Positions 13,640 through 13,656 of a DNA stretch of 13,656 nt are shown piece after piece (within the stretch, counting starts at the first letter, position 1; each line of letters starts with the position of its first letter). A program made the position numbers and the translations under genes. Source of the DNA: an uncultured Verrucomicrobiales bacterium. GTDB lineage: Bacteria; Verrucomicrobiota; Verrucomicrobiia; Verrucomicrobiales; Akkermansiaceae. The DNA is taken from the NCBI GenBank assembly GCA_937969125.1, contig CALBVA010000145.1, positions 1 to 13,656 on the forward strand, read 5' to 3'. The notes under the pieces were generated by a model, which saw only the letters and a program-made list of their open reading frames with translations, had not been told where the DNA came from and did not search any database.

Positions 13640-13656
13640 TTTCCTTTTTTGATATC

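Overview
The window looks like chromosomal DNA from a member of the Verrucomicrobiota, probably class Verrucomicrobiae. This is inferred from gene content, not from a database search. The grounds are a large secreted protein with a calcium-binding thrombospondin-type-3 stalk and a C-terminal module of the kind common in that phylum, a secreted esterase fused to an SMP-30 propeller, DUF2891 and DUF3147 genes, many exported lipoproteins, and weak or absent Shine-Dalgarno sequences. I see no rRNA or tRNA gene, CRISPR array, transposase, integrase or phage gene.

Layout. Bases 72-1748 (+) encode a secreted two-domain esterase/SMP-30 protein. A spacer follows, ending in a strong intrinsic terminator (1902-1934) that serves the opposite-strand gene 1953-4058, a secreted protein with duplicated beta-rich domains around a calcium-binding stalk. 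Upstream of that gene on the same strand is ribonuclease HI (4145-4630). Two small unrecognised lipoprotein genes follow on the + strand (4685-5206 and 5332-5859). They converge on a YcxB-like membrane protein (5946-6443, -), which lies downstream of citrate synthase (6514-7647, -). Divergent from citrate synthase are tsaB (7764-8441, +) and a CxxC thioredoxin/peroxiredoxin-like gene (8472-9062, +). Next comes a compact minus-strand operon, transcribed DUF3147 membrane protein, DUF2891 exported protein, then PaaK-like adenylate-forming ligase (11703 down to 9059). Divergent from it is a lipoprotein with a lysozyme-like NESGG...GIGHF pattern (11739-12587, +). The window closes with an exported thioredoxin-fold protein that lacks the first active-site cysteine (12584-13639, -).

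How the genes work together. The housekeeping functions (rnhA, citrate synthase, tsaB) are scattered among envelope and secretion genes; no single pathway links the window. The clearest functional unit is the three-gene operon at 9059-11703, whose joint role is unknown. Packing is tight: two convergent gene pairs overlap through their stop codons (9059-9062 and 12584-12587), one stop directly abuts the next start (11293/11292), and one divergent pair is separated by only 35 bases. I found no convincing wholly new system. The best leads are the esterase/SMP-30 fusion, the duplicated-domain calcium-stalk protein, the NESGG lipoprotein, the cysteine-deficient thioredoxin-fold protein and the DUF3147-DUF2891-ligase operon.
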